Below, piece by piece: positions 1-9,530 of a stretch of DNA of 36,836 nt. The translations under genes and the position numbers were made by a program. The notes beneath the pieces are model-generated. The model was not told the DNA's origin. It saw only the letters and a list, made by a program, of their open reading frames with translations, and ran no database searches. Position 1 is the first letter of the stretch. Every line of letters starts with the position of its first letter. The DNA is from Clostridiales bacterium (GTDB taxonomy: Bacteria; Bacillota; Clostridia; Peptostreptococcales; NVVX01), in the NCBI GenBank assembly GCA_021129775.1, contig JAJOKP010000066.1, positions 1 to 36,836 of the forward strand, written 5' to 3'.

Positions 1-232
1 CGTCGTCTATCAATGGCTGCAAAACGTCTAAGCGTCTTATCGTGTTAAATACAGTGGCGATTATGTACTCTTTTTCAAACATAGTTAGATTTTCATTGCT
101 AAAGCCTAAAAATACAATCTCTTCTATCATTTCTTCAACTATTTCATCTGATAAATGAGTTTCTAAGTCAATTTTGTCATAAATCTGCTTTTGTATTTCT
201 GTTGTAATTGTATTTATTCTATCCTTATTCAT
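1..232 (-). CDS. cpaF: CpaF/TadA-family pilus secretion ATPase, N-terminal part (runs off left edge)
   Basis: The reading frame starts at an ATG (230-232) preceded by a GGAGTGAG ribosome site and stays open for 77 codons to the window edge. The translation ends in RRLDVLQPLIDD, the block that precedes the ITEIMVNG-type core of CpaF/TadA type II/IV secretion ATPases. The stretch before it is a helical, acidic N-terminal region, as in that family. Only this regulatory N-terminus is visible; the Walker motifs lie outside the window. The family hexamerises at the inner face of the membrane and powers assembly of Tad/Flp pili. The upstream cpaE-like gene, 74 bases away on the same strand, supports the call. 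Confidence 0.75.
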   Translation of the reverse strand, partial: MNKDRINTITTEIQKQIYDKIDLETHLSDEIVEEMIEEIVFLGFSNENLTMFEKEYIIATVFNTIRRLDVLQPLIDD

Positions 233-306
233 AATCTCACTCCAATACATTTTTTCAGCGCCTAACCATTTACAACTAAATATGCGTATAAACTAATAAA
301 ATACCG

Positions 307-1398
307 TTAGATATTTCGGAGTATTTCAAAAATATCTTTTTGCATAATATTATTTAAGTCTAAAACAAAATCTCCATTTCTTCTATATCGCATGGTATTA
401 TCATTAGAAACCCTATATTCAATTCTTTTACCACAAACATTCACATTCTCAATACTCATAGTACATTCACTTAAATATTTATTTAAAACAAGCATTGTTT
501 TTTCAATTATGGAGTTAGCAAATGTCGAATGTTCTATCTCTTTTTCATATATTCTAATTTTTTCAAAACAATTTTCATCGTAGCTCAATACTAAAAGTAT
601 CTTGTCACATAAATTCAACATTTCCTTTTTTCTCTTGCTTATTTCTGTTGAGAAGTCAACAAACACGTAATCATACTGCTCAGCTTTACGTATAGATTCT
701 ATTAGAACTGTGTATTCGTCGGTACTCATGCTCAATAAATCTTCAGCTCTCTCTGCTGGTGCAAAAAAGTAGACATTATGTTTCGAATCAAGTTGCTGTA
801 CCTTTGAAACTTTATCTTGAACATTTTTCGTCTTCTTTCTCAAGTAGTAAATTAACTTAGTCAGATTTTCTTCATCATTCGCTTTAAAATAGTTTTCAGT
901 GCTTGCTACATCCTCTAAGTTTAAATACATCACCCTCTTTTCTCTATAAGCTGTAAGTATGCTTATAGTTGCTGCGATTGTAGTTTTTCCTACTCCTCCT
1001 ACAGGAGAATAAATCCCTATCACTTTTGTGCTTTCGCTCATTTTATCAAACTTCTTTTTATGTACTTCATCGTCAATCAAACTGACGATTTCAGATAGTA
1101 GCTTTTCTCCAGATTGATATTTATAAACTGATAAAAACTCATCTGCCTCATTTGCTCCATCTTCAGTTAACAATGCAATTTTTTGAATATCAAATTTCTT
1201 CAGCTCATAGATATACATGTGCTCACTAATTAGTAAAATGTCTATTCTTGATTTGTTGGTCTTCAATGTTTCCAAAAGTTTTGTAGTACTGCTAATAAAA
1301 GTAACTCTAACTCGGTTGCAGTTGTTTACAACGTATTTTTCTACTGCCTGCATATATTCCTTGTTCTTATCCACAAAATATATACTCTTATCGCTCAT
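307..1398 (-). CDS. cpaE: CpaE/TadZ-like pilus localisation ATPase with degenerate receiver domain
   Basis: I place the start at the ATG at 1396-1398, which has GAGGGAG six to seven bases upstream; an in-frame GTG lies five codons earlier. Product is about 363 aa. Residues 1 to about 105 look like a response-regulator receiver fold, but the phospho-acceptor position after the third strand reads LLISEHM, so Asp is missing: a pseudo-receiver. From about residue 125 comes a MinD/ParA-type P-loop ATPase with a deviant Walker A (GGVGKTT) and a later DYVFVDFS strand as Walker B. This architecture is that of CpaE/TadZ, which positions Tad/Flp pilus machinery at the membrane. The cpaF-like gene follows on the same strand, so the two probably open a pilus operon continuing leftward. 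Confidence 0.82.
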   Translation of the reverse strand: MSDKSIYFVDKNKEYMQAVEKYVVNNCNRVRVTFISSTTKLLETLKTNKSRIDILLISEHMYIYELKKFDIQKIALLTEDGANEADEFLSVYKYQSGEKLLSEIVSLIDDEVHKKKFDKMSESTKVIGIYSPVGGVGKTTIAATISILTAYREKRVMYLNLEDVASTENYFKANDEENLTKLIYYLRKKTKNVQDKVSKVQQLDSKHNVYFFAPAERAEDLLSMSTDEYTVLIESIRKAEQYDYVFVDFSTEISKRKKEMLNLCDKILLVLSYDENCFEKIRIYEKEIEHSTFANSIIEKTMLVLNKYLSECTMSIENVNVCGKRIEYRVSNDNTMRYRRNGDFVLDLNNIMQKDIFEILRNI

Positions 1399-1472
1399 AT
1401 AGTTCTCCCTCACAATTTATTTGTTCAATAATTGAATTTTATTTGTCACATTAATATTTCTACATTTCTACT

Positions 1473-1673
1473 CTAACTCCTTTTTTTTGAATAATATATT
1501 TGATTATTTTTATTAAGGGGCAAACGAGCCAGTGAATAACACCAAAGTTTGGAAGTTATAAAACAAAAAAATAGCAGGACACATTGTAATAAAACGGTTC
1601 CGACTATTTTTTTTAAATTTTCTATTTGTTGTGCACTATTTGTTTTCTTTAATCTCTTAGTTGCTCCAATCAT
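1473..1673 (-). CDS. possible small single-pass membrane protein (66 aa), doubtful
   Basis: An open frame of 66 codons sits between cpaE and anmK. It has a Lys/Arg-rich N-terminus, one hydrophobic stretch at about residues 24-44, and a basic C-terminus. No convincing ribosome site precedes the ATG at 1671-1673, and I recognise no family. It is the only candidate gene in this 340-base gap, but it may be a chance frame in AT-rich DNA. Confidence 0.2.
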   Translation of the reverse strand: MIGATKRLKKTNSAQQIENLKKIVGTVLLQCVLLFFCFITSKLWCYSLARLPLNKNNQIYYSKKRS

Positions 1674-1739
1674 ACACGACTTAAATCAAATGAAACGCTA
1701 AATATTCATTCAATATCACTTGGTTAGTGTCAAAACTAA

Positions 1740-2903
1740 TTAATACATTATTTTTCCCATAACTACAGATTTATTTGCTTCTGTTACATTTGGCAAATTA
1801 TTAGCATTTCCATGAATTGCTTCATTAGCTAAGATTGCAAAAGCAACCGCTTCTTTAGCTTCGCTTGATAATCCAATATCTTCCTGAGTTAGCACATTAA
1901 TGCCTTTCAGTTCTTCTTTTATCATTCTAATAAGTGTTTTATTGTAGGTACCTCCACCACTAATTATTACTTCGTCAATATCATGTTTTAGCAATATAAA
2001 CTTCCGATAATTTTCACAAATTGACGTAGCAGTAAAATATGTTACCGTATTTATAATATCTGATTCACTCACATTGGAATTAAGATATTTTTCTAAAATT
2101 TTCTCACTATATTCTAAACCAAACTCCTCACGACCAGTTGTTTTCGGGGGATTTTTGATTATGAACGGATGAAGCATCAACTCGCTCAATAATTTAGTAT
2201 TTATCTTCCCCTTAGAGGCTAGCTTTCCTTCTTCATCAAACCTCATCTTACCATTAGTTATTTTTTCGACTATAGCATCTATCATCATATTCCCAGGACC
2301 TGTGTCGAATGCATAAACCTCGTTTATACCACACCCTTTAGGTATCACAGTAACATTTCCTATCCCACCTATATTCTGCAGTGCTATTGTCTTATATGAA
2401 TTTCTATATAATAAATATTCAGTATATGGAACTAAAGGCGCTCCATGTCCCCCAGCTGCAACATCCCTCACTCTAAAGTCAGCAACTACTGCAATCCCTG
2501 TTTTCTCAGCTATAACACTTGCTTCTCCCATTTGCAAAGTGCTATTTTGTGGTATATGGTAAATAGTTTGACCGTGCGAGCCTATCAAATCTACATCATT
2601 ACAGTTGATTCCCACTAATTCGCATATTTTGAGTACTGCCTCTGCAAATTCTTCGCCTATTTTAAAATTCAGTCTGCATATTAACTCTACTGAAGATTGA
2701 GTGATAGAACATGCTTTTAATATGTCTCTTTTAAGTTCTAAAGATATTGGATGATTATAAAATTTTAATAAATTAACTTTTGTATTTAATCCACTTCCTT
2801 CTATTTCAACTAACGCACAATCAATCCCATCAATTGATGTTCCAGACATTAGACCTACAACCATTTTTTTGTCTTTATTTAACAATTTGATTAGCCTATC
2901 CAC
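1740..2903 (-). CDS. anmK: anhydro-N-acetylmuramic acid kinase
   Basis: AnmK opens and phosphorylates 1,6-anhydro-MurNAc to MurNAc-6-phosphate, the substrate of MurQ. The 387-aa product has the family size and the ATP-grasping N-terminal signature GLMSGTSIDGID (about residues 17-28), followed by GSHGQT, NIGGIGNVT and FDTGPGN blocks and a C-terminal ISGGGTYN motif. The start is a GTG (2901-2903) with GAGGG seven bases upstream. It is the last gene of the leftward muropeptide-recycling cluster. Its presence implies that anhydro-muropeptides made by lytic transglycosylases reach the cytoplasm, a feature best known from Gram-negatives but also seen in some Clostridia. Confidence 0.93.
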   Translation of the reverse strand: MDRLIKLLNKDKKMVVGLMSGTSIDGIDCALVEIEGSGLNTKVNLLKFYNHPISLELKRDILKACSITQSSVELICRLNFKIGEEFAEAVLKICELVGINCNDVDLIGSHGQTIYHIPQNSTLQMGEASVIAEKTGIAVVADFRVRDVAAGGHGAPLVPYTEYLLYRNSYKTIALQNIGGIGNVTVIPKGCGINEVYAFDTGPGNMMIDAIVEKITNGKMRFDEEGKLASKGKINTKLLSELMLHPFIIKNPPKTTGREEFGLEYSEKILEKYLNSNVSESDIINTVTYFTATSICENYRKFILLKHDIDEVIISGGGTYNKTLIRMIKEELKGINVLTQEDIGLSSEAKEAVAFAILANEAIHGNANNLPNVTEANKSVVMGKIMY

Positions 2904-2969
2904 TTCGATCCCTCAATTCTCCAATCTATTAGCTTGATTTCTTTCTCTGCAAAACACTTTATCTTCTCT

Positions 2970-3952
2970 CTAGCTACCGTTGATCTCCTTAACCTGAGTC
3001 ATAATATCATCAAGACTATAGTCTATGTTTAAATAATTCCATGCAATAAGTAGTGACCCAACAGCACCATCAAATAAAGGCATAGAAATATGAATATTAT
3101 CTATTCTCTTATCTATTTTTTCTCTAAACTTGTCCTGCATATATTTGACTTTCTTTAAAATCCCACCATCTAGTACAAGGTCTATCTTCCCTTCATCAAA
3201 CTCTAGTTTTCTAATTACTGTTTCAGTTATTTCAACTAAGTTATCAATAGATTCATCTAAAATACCTATTGATGCCCTGTCATTTTCATAAGCAGCCTCA
3301 ATAACTATTGGAGCAATTTGTGCAATATATTCTTTTGTCACTTTATTATTGTAAACATATTCGATTATTCTATCTACATTCTTAAAATTAAAATGACTTA
3401 GTATTTTTTCTGTTAACATAGTTTCCCTGGTTATGCCATCATAAGACTTAAATATTGCACTTAAGGCTTTTCTCCCAATGTCATATCCGCTTCCCTCATC
3501 ACTTATTATGTGCCCCAACCTCCGGCTCTAACTTTCCTGCCTTTTGAATCCATTCCATAGCTTATAGAACCAGTCCCGCTTATAGTTATCACTCCGCATT
3601 CTTTGCCATGAGCTCCTACAAAAGCAGATACCGCATCATTTCCTAATAATACTTTACTTCTAATTCCTATATTCTTAACAATTTCCTCAATTACTTTTTC
3701 ATCTTCCAATCTATCAATTCCAGCAACTCCTAATGATAACAATTCTAGATTTTCTAAATTTTCGTTAACTAAGCTACATAGAGATTTGATAACATCTTCT
3801 ATTGACTGTCTCGTTCTCTCAATGCCTACTGAATGATAGTTTGAAGGTCCACTTGATGAGGTAGCCATAATTTTACCTTCTAAGTTCCCTATGTACCCTA
3901 CTGTTTTTGTTCCTCCTCCGTCTATCCCTATAACAAATTTCAATTCTTCCAC
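2970..3952 (-). pseudogene. BadF/BcrA-type amino-sugar kinase (MurK/NagK-like), broken by a single-base frameshift
   Basis: Two overlapping frames together make one kinase. The 5' part (3506-3952) has the phosphate-binding GIDGGGTKT motif near its N-terminus, then LGNDAVSAF and ISGTGSISYG, and ends RAGGWGT-stop. The 3' part (2970-3518) resumes at GHIISDEGSGYDIGRKAL, exactly the block that follows GGWG in this family. Adding one G to the run of four (plus-strand cccc at 3513-3516) restores a single protein of about 327 aa, the normal length. Relatives in Clostridium phosphorylate MurNAc and GlcNAc, which suits the neighbouring nagZ and anmK genes. The cause may be true decay, slippage in the G run, or a sequencing error; I cannot distinguish these. 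Confidence 0.85.
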
Positions 3953-3982
3953 CTCTATTCTCGAAATAATCTAAGACATATT

Positions 3983-5737
3983 CTACTCAAAATGTAATTG
4001 ATGATGGTTACTCTTCATTTCAATCTCACCCCTAATCGCTCTTATGCTATTTGATATAGAGGTTATCTGATTACTATATACAGCTATTTGTGTGGGGAAT
4101 CCACCTATAATCACACTTTCATAAGGTTCGGCTATTGAAACAAGAATAAAATTATTTTTATTTCTAAAGTGCGACAGCAATTCAAATAAATCACTCCACC
4201 TACTACTTCTTTTAGATGAAAAAAGTATGGTTGTATCATAAGTTAGCGATTTTTCAATTATCATATTAGCATCATCTTCATCCTCAATAAACAATACGTC
4301 AAAATTAGATAGGTTTTTTCCAATATGCTTCACTAATCCTTCGCTATCCCTAATTAAGCTATCCTTGTATTTAATCGGCGTGTGAAATAACAACAGCGTT
4401 TTCACATCATCTATTGGAATTTGTCCTCGTTCATTACTAATTTGAGTTATAGCTCTTTTACTAACTCGATTGCTGTGTACTCTTGTGATTTCATACAGCG
4501 AACTATGTGAGATTTCTTCTTTTACTGCTTCTTCATGGGATAAATCAAATCGTTGTTTCAATTCAAGTATTCGACGAACCGATTCATCTATTCTCACTTC
4601 AGATATTTCTCCACTATTAACTGCTACGACAATATTGTCAATAGTACTTTCTATCTTTTCTGCTGTGGTCACCAGTAATATAATATCCGCACCAGCTTTT
4701 ATTGACTTTACAGCAGCTACTTCTGTTCCCATCAATAAAGTAATGGCCTTCATTGAACCAATATCGTCCGTGATTATTACTCCATCAAAACCCATTCTTC
4801 CCCTTAACTCATCAGTAAGTATCTTGCGCGACAATGTTGCAGGGTATTCCTTATCAAGCGAAGGCACTTTAATATGTGCAGTCATTATCATTTCTATTTG
4901 TATTTCCTCAATAAGCCTTTCAAAAGGCATCATATCTACTGAGCGAACAGTTTTCTCGCAACTATAAATCGTTGGTAACTCAAAATGCGAATCTTTATCT
5001 GTGTTCCCATGACCCGGAAAATGTTTTATACAAGATATTGTTTTTGTACTTCGCTGACCCAAAACGAAGGCCGTTGCCATTTCAGCAATTTTTTCTGGGT
5101 TTTCTCCAAAAGACCTAGTTCCAATCACAGGATTTTCGGGATTAGTATTAACATCAACAACTGGTGCAAGGTTAAGATTTATACCAAGATACGAAAGCAT
5201 TTTACCTGTTATTTTGCCTTGCTTGTATGCTAATTCTATATCACGAACTGCTCCCAAAGCCATATTCCCTGGGAATGGGTGAAAAATGCTATCAAGCCTT
5301 GAAACAATACCTCCTTCTTGGTCAATAGCTATAAAAGAGGGCGCTACCAAACTTTGTTTTGACTTTTCATTTATTTTCCTTGTCAATTCTCGTACTTGAT
5401 CATAATTTTGGATATTGTGCGAAAACAGAATATATCCTCCGATTTTTTTATCTCCGATAAATTCATCTATTTGGTCACTTTGAAAACTTACCATTATCAT
5501 TTGTCCTATTTTCTCTTCTAAAGACATACCTTGTATTATTTGATTGATTTTATCCTTCGAAATATCTTTCAGAGCATCGTCAACGTTAATATCATTTTTA
5601 TCAGCAATAGTACCACTTTTATCTCCATTAATTTCCCCTATATTTCTTCTGAAATCAATCCCATTTAATCTCATGACAAATATCAAAACCAAACTAATAA
5701 TCATTACTAGTATCCATTTTTGTTTTTTTGTAAACAT
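3983..5737 (-). CDS. nagZ: membrane-anchored beta-N-acetylglucosaminidase, GH3 family (NagZ-type)
   Basis: I start the gene at the ATG at 5735-5737, which has GGGAGGG about ten bases upstream, giving 584 aa. Residues 8-24 form a hydrophobic segment after a Lys-rich start, so the protein is probably anchored outside the cytoplasm. The GH3 barrel spans about 65-390: KHFPGHG at 238-244, the NagZ-specific acid/base DSH at 249-251, and the nucleophile Asp in IITDDIGSM at about 324. A C-terminal domain of about 180 residues follows, as in the two-domain NagZ of Bacillus subtilis. It should remove GlcNAc from muropeptides outside the cell. This is the second nagZ in the cluster, alongside the cytoplasmic-looking copy at 7041-8624. 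Confidence 0.9.
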   Translation of the reverse strand: MFTKKQKWILVMIISLVLIFVMRLNGIDFRRNIGEINGDKSGTIADKNDINVDDALKDISKDKINQIIQGMSLEEKIGQMIMVSFQSDQIDEFIGDKKIGGYILFSHNIQNYDQVRELTRKINEKSKQSLVAPSFIAIDQEGGIVSRLDSIFHPFPGNMALGAVRDIELAYKQGKITGKMLSYLGINLNLAPVVDVNTNPENPVIGTRSFGENPEKIAEMATAFVLGQRSTKTISCIKHFPGHGNTDKDSHFELPTIYSCEKTVRSVDMMPFERLIEEIQIEMIMTAHIKVPSLDKEYPATLSRKILTDELRGRMGFDGVIITDDIGSMKAITLLMGTEVAAVKSIKAGADIILLVTTAEKIESTIDNIVVAVNSGEISEVRIDESVRRILELKQRFDLSHEEAVKEEISHSSLYEITRVHSNRVSKRAITQISNERGQIPIDDVKTLLLFHTPIKYKDSLIRDSEGLVKHIGKNLSNFDVLFIEDEDDANMIIEKSLTYDTTILFSSKRSSRWSDLFELLSHFRNKNNFILVSIAEPYESVIIGGFPTQIAVYSNQITSISNSIRAIRGEIEMKSNHHQLHFE

Positions 5738-5822
5738 AAAATTATTCCCTCCCATGCACAATTACATCTTTTAGTTTAGTAATAATTCTGCACACCCATC
5801 TGTCACTCATGTTCAAGATAAT

Positions 5823-6908
5823 TTAATCATCACAATACAATGCAGTAATTAAATTATGTAATCGAGGACGCAACGAAATAATTCTCGCATTCTCCCTTGT
5901 TGGATGAACTCGGTTAGTTAGCAAAGCTACCCCCAGTTTCAGTTCTGGATCAACCCAAAGAGAGGTTCCAGTAAAACCAGTGTGTCCAAAGGCTGACGAG
6001 GTAAATAAAACACCGCCAGAAGAATGCGAATTTTTAGCCAAATCCCACCCTAAGCCACGGTGTGCCCCTAAATTAGAGGTCCAATCTCTACGCATCAACT
6101 TTACAGCTCTGTGACTCAATACCTTCACATCATTATAAACCCCATCATTTAATAACATCTGCAAAAATATACATAGGTCATCTATCGTTGAAAATAGACC
6201 AGCATGTCCACTAACTCCGCCAAAAGCATAAGCATTTTCATCATGCACCTCCCCAGCAACTACTCTACCTCGCCAAGCACACAGCTCGGTAGCAGCATAA
6301 TCCTTTGCACTAGTAAAAAGCAAGTTTCTAAGTGGGTTAAACGTGGTCATTGCCATTCCTATAGGTTCAAAAATATGTTGAACAACATACTCATCTAACC
6401 TTTGACCAGTCACTCGGCAGATTAAATCTCCCAAAAGAATAAAGTTTAAATCACTATAAATTACCTTTTCTCCCACCCCAACTTGCAGCGGTTTATCCAA
6501 AATATATTTAATTTTTTCCTCATAAGTATATCCTTGTTCCCATAAACGAACAATCGCTTGTAAACCTGATGTATGAGTCAACAAATGAAAGACAGTTATT
6601 TCTTTTTTATCGTTGGAAAGATTATAATAATACTTCCCAAGATAATCCCAAAGATTAATTCGTCCCGTTTCAATCAATTGCATAATAGCAGTAGTAGTAG
6701 CTATCACTTTCGTTAATGAAGCCAAATCAAAAATAGTCTCTCTTGTCATTTTATTTTCGAATGGTTCTAATTGAGCATAACCGAAGCTTTCTCTAAATAA
6801 AATCTCTTTATCGGTAGCTAACGCTAAAGCTACACCAGGAATAGCTCCTGTTTCCAATTCATTCTTAAGAAATCGGGAAATTTGCTCTTTCCTCTCCTGT
6901 TTGTTCAC
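5823..6908 (-). CDS. serine beta-lactamase-fold hydrolase, AmiE-like (N-acetylmuramyl-L-alanine amidase candidate)
   Basis: The 361-aa product starts at a GTG (6906-6908) with GGAGG eight bases upstream. It carries the three motifs of the class C beta-lactamase/esterase fold: SLTK at 64-67, YSD at 151-153 and HTG at 309-311. No signal peptide is visible. In Bacillus subtilis the gene beside nagZ in the equivalent cluster, amiE (ybbE), encodes an amidase of this fold that cleaves the MurNAc-to-L-Ala bond of muropeptides, and gene order here supports the same role. By sequence alone it could also be an esterase or DD-peptidase-like enzyme. The gene looks somewhat richer in G+C than the nagZ copy downstream. 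Confidence 0.75.
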   Translation of the reverse strand: MNKQERKEQISRFLKNELETGAIPGVALALATDKEILFRESFGYAQLEPFENKMTRETIFDLASLTKVIATTTAIMQLIETGRINLWDYLGKYYYNLSNDKKEITVFHLLTHTSGLQAIVRLWEQGYTYEEKIKYILDKPLQVGVGEKVIYSDLNFILLGDLICRVTGQRLDEYVVQHIFEPIGMAMTTFNPLRNLLFTSAKDYAATELCAWRGRVVAGEVHDENAYAFGGVSGHAGLFSTIDDLCIFLQMLLNDGVYNDVKVLSHRAVKLMRRDWTSNLGAHRGLGWDLAKNSHSSGGVLFTSSAFGHTGFTGTSLWVDPELKLGVALLTNRVHPTRENARIISLRPRLHNLITALYCDD

Positions 6909-6992
6909 AGCCTAATCCTCCAATTCTTTATTCATTTTAACCAAAATGGACACTTCTTTCTGGTTGTTCCAAATCCTCTCGAAACCATCGTC

Positions 6993-7018
6993 AACCAAAA
7001 GATCCATCCCTTTTGGTT
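6993..7018. repeat. 9-bp perfect hairpin between nagZ and the amiE-like gene
   Basis: AACCAAAAG at 6993-7001 is the exact reverse complement of CTTTTGGTT at 7010-7018, with an 8-base loop. It lies 22 bases beyond the stop of the upstream nagZ. No U-rich tract follows on the minus strand, so an RNA-stabilising or processing hairpin is more likely than a full terminator. Confidence 0.45.
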
Positions 7019-7040
7019 ACCATCAATAGTTCTACCACAA

Positions 7041-8624
7041 TTATAGCTTCCAAGTAATAGGTAAAACTCCCCTAGCCTTATATTTGCCTGTAATTATCTC
7101 ACTTGCTACCCGCAAATTGGCTAGACTAAAGTCATAAGTAGTCAAGTAAGTACCTACTTCAGGAAAAACCGTAAGATCATAAGGGTTGCGAAGAGCGACC
7201 ACAATTAATGCTTTTGTTAAAGTCCGCAACTTTTTTAGCACTTCAACTTGCTGAGGATTGTTAACAGCATCATAACTACAAACAATAACCTGATCAACTC
7301 CATCTAACGATGGTAATTCAACACTTCCCTTTGGGAAAGAAAAACTCTCAACTTGCATCCCCTGACTCAGCAAATAACTAGCTAAGTGATATTCGGACTC
7401 CCATTTATCTTCTACTAGTGACCCTTCGCTCGTAAAAAAATCCAATACCATAACTTTATTATCTCCTACCTTGGAAATCGGAATTAAATTATCTTCATCT
7501 TTAACTAATGTAACACCCTGCCGAGCTACCTGATAGGCAAGTTCTTCACCTTTGTTTTTATCTATTTTCTTATAATCTGCTAAAGGCAACTGCTTTAAAC
7601 TAATTCTTTTCTCTTTTAATCTGAGAATCCTAAGTACAGATTTATTGATACGTTCCTCAGCAATTCTTCCCTTTTGCACCGCGTTAACCAACGCTTCAAT
7701 AGATGCTTTTTGTCTGTCTAATGTATGAGAAATCAGGACCATATCACTACCAGCTTCAATAGTCATAACTGCCCCTTCAGCAGTTCCCAAAGTACTTACA
7801 ATCGCATTCATCTCCATACAATCAGTGATGATTAGACCATCGTATCCCATCTCTTCTCTTAGTAAACCAGTTAAAACATTAAACGATAAAGTCGCAGGTA
7901 ATTTTTCTCGTGGCTCAATAGTAGGAAAGCTAATATGAGCCGTCATAATGCTGTCAATTCCTGCCTTTATAGCCTGGCTAAAGGGATAAAGTTCTATTTC
8001 TTTCAAACGCCTTCGACTATGCCTAACTATGGGAAGAGCTAAATGAGAATCTGTAGCCGTATCTCCATGACCAGGAAAATGTTTAGCACAGGAAATTATA
8101 GCTTCATCCTGCATACCTTCAATAAAGGCAACTCCTAAATCGGCTACTAAAAGAGGATTCTCTCCAAAAGAACGCACGCCAATAACTGGATTGTGCGGAT
8201 TGTTGTTAATATCAAGCACTGGAGCCAGATTCATATTAACTCCTAGTGTTTTTAGTTCCTGCGCAACTGTCTGACCAACCATTCTAGCAAGACTAAGGTT
8301 CTTAGTTGCTCCAAGAGTCATATTTCCTGGGAAATGCGTGATACCAGTTAAACGGGTAACAATACCCCCCTCTTGATCGGTAGATATCATTAAAGGCACG
8401 CCCCCATCCCGATTTATTGCTAACTTTTGTAATCTATTAGAAAGACTGGCTACTTGTTCAGGTGATTGTATATTACGTCTGAAATATATTATTCCACCAG
8501 GACGATAGTTTTCGATCATCTCTTTCATCTCAGGCGTTACTACAATACCATCAAATCCAATTTGAAACAGTTGACCGACCTTTTCTTCTAAGGTCATTTC
8601 TGATAATATTTTTTCTAGGTTCAC
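7041..8624 (-). CDS. nagZ: beta-N-acetylglucosaminidase, GH3 family (NagZ), no signal peptide
   Basis: The best start is the GTG at 8622-8624, behind GAGGAGG, giving about 527 aa; an ATG nine codons earlier lacks a site. The catalytic barrel occupies about residues 1-345 with DQEGG at 83-87, KHFPGHG at 181-187, the DSH acid/base triad at 192-194 and the nucleophile Asp268 in IITDCMEM. A C-terminal domain of about 170 residues follows. No signal or membrane segment is present, in contrast to the paralogue at 3983-5737, so this one probably acts in the cytoplasm on imported muropeptides. It lies directly downstream of the ruined ABC transporter genes. Confidence 0.92.
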   Translation of the reverse strand: MNLEKILSEMTLEEKVGQLFQIGFDGIVVTPEMKEMIENYRPGGIIYFRRNIQSPEQVASLSNRLQKLAINRDGGVPLMISTDQEGGIVTRLTGITHFPGNMTLGATKNLSLARMVGQTVAQELKTLGVNMNLAPVLDINNNPHNPVIGVRSFGENPLLVADLGVAFIEGMQDEAIISCAKHFPGHGDTATDSHLALPIVRHSRRRLKEIELYPFSQAIKAGIDSIMTAHISFPTIEPREKLPATLSFNVLTGLLREEMGYDGLIITDCMEMNAIVSTLGTAEGAVMTIEAGSDMVLISHTLDRQKASIEALVNAVQKGRIAEERINKSVLRILRLKEKRISLKQLPLADYKKIDKNKGEELAYQVARQGVTLVKDEDNLIPISKVGDNKVMVLDFFTSEGSLVEDKWESEYHLASYLLSQGMQVESFSFPKGSVELPSLDGVDQVIVCSYDAVNNPQQVEVLKKLRTLTKALIVVALRNPYDLTVFPEVGTYLTTYDFSLANLRVASEIITGKYKARGVLPITWKL

Positions 8625-8735
8625 TATACTCCTCCTCGTGGCATTATACAATACAAAGTAAACCGAACGGATAAGGCAATTATCGAAATACTATCATACA
8701 CCATACTCAGCTATAGAACAAGCTCTAATAGTAAT

Positions 8736-8767
8736 ACCCTCGGAGCTCTTCAAAATGCTCCGAGGGT
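8736..8767 (-). terminator. strong 11-bp hairpin after the binding-protein remnant
   Basis: ACCCTCGGAGC (8736-8746) pairs perfectly with GCTCCGAGGGT (8757-8767) across a 10-base loop, just past the stop of the substrate-binding-protein remnant and before nagZ. No long U tract follows on either strand, so it may act as a weak terminator or an mRNA-stability hairpin. Confidence 0.5.
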
Positions 8768-8777
8768 TATTGAATCT

Positions 8778-9530
8778 CTAGTTTTGATCAAGTGAAAACT
8801 GATACGTTCGATTAATCAAACTATTCGATCCACTAAACCATAAATCATTAGGAACATTTATTACCTCACTAGACACGACCAAAAATGGTGGGGTTGGTCC
8901 TACTAAACCAATTCTCCATAATTGTTCTTTATGCATCTGCAAAGCCTCTTTAACGAGGATATCTCTTTTGTCTGCACTCGGTTCTGCTACGGCTTGCTCA
9001 TAGATTTCCCAAAGTCGCTTATGGTACTCGTCTGGCTTAACGCCCTCTGTACCATCGCTTTGGAACCATTTAACCTACAATAGGCACCAATGGCTACCTG
9101 TAGCGCATACTGGGAAAAATGAAGCCGGAGTAGCTAAAGGATCTCCACCACCCATGACCGCCCATACAGTCATCTGAATTTTACCTGCATTCAATCGTTC
9201 AGTCCAAAGAGCGCTTTCAGCAGTTCGGACCAAAACTCTCAAACCAACATCATCTAATTGCCTCTTAATAAGTTCTGACATTTCAACGGAAATACCTTCC
9301 GTTCCCCGCGGCGATAAAATTAGTGTTAATTCATTACCGCTTGGAAAAAGCCTGTACCCATCGCTATCGCGACTATCAAGACCTATTTCATCTAACCATT
9401 TATTAGATAAATCCAAATCACGCTGTATTAGGTGAGTAGTAAACTCCTCTTCGAAGGCTGGATGCTCTGCAATTACAGTAGCTTGTTGTGGAGGAGCAAA
9501 CCCCATGGTTACAAATTCGCTAATCTCCTC
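8778..9530 (-). pseudogene. extracellular solute-binding protein of a peptide-type ABC transporter, 3' half only, with an in-frame TAG
   Basis: The frame at 9078-9506 encodes EISEFVTMGFAPPQQ-type sequence and then ERLNAGKIQMTVWAVMGGGDP, recognisable as the middle of a family 5 peptide-binding protein. It ends at a TAG (9075-9077). The same frame continues without a shift for 98 more codons (WFQSDGTEGVKPDEYHKRLWEIYE and on) to a proper stop at 8778-8780, matching the usual C-terminus. The N-terminal half with the lipoprotein signal is absent; upstream the sequence passes straight into the truncated permease. The gene is therefore dead twice over, by 5' deletion and by nonsense mutation. When intact it probably delivered muropeptides to the permease encoded upstream. 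Confidence 0.88.
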
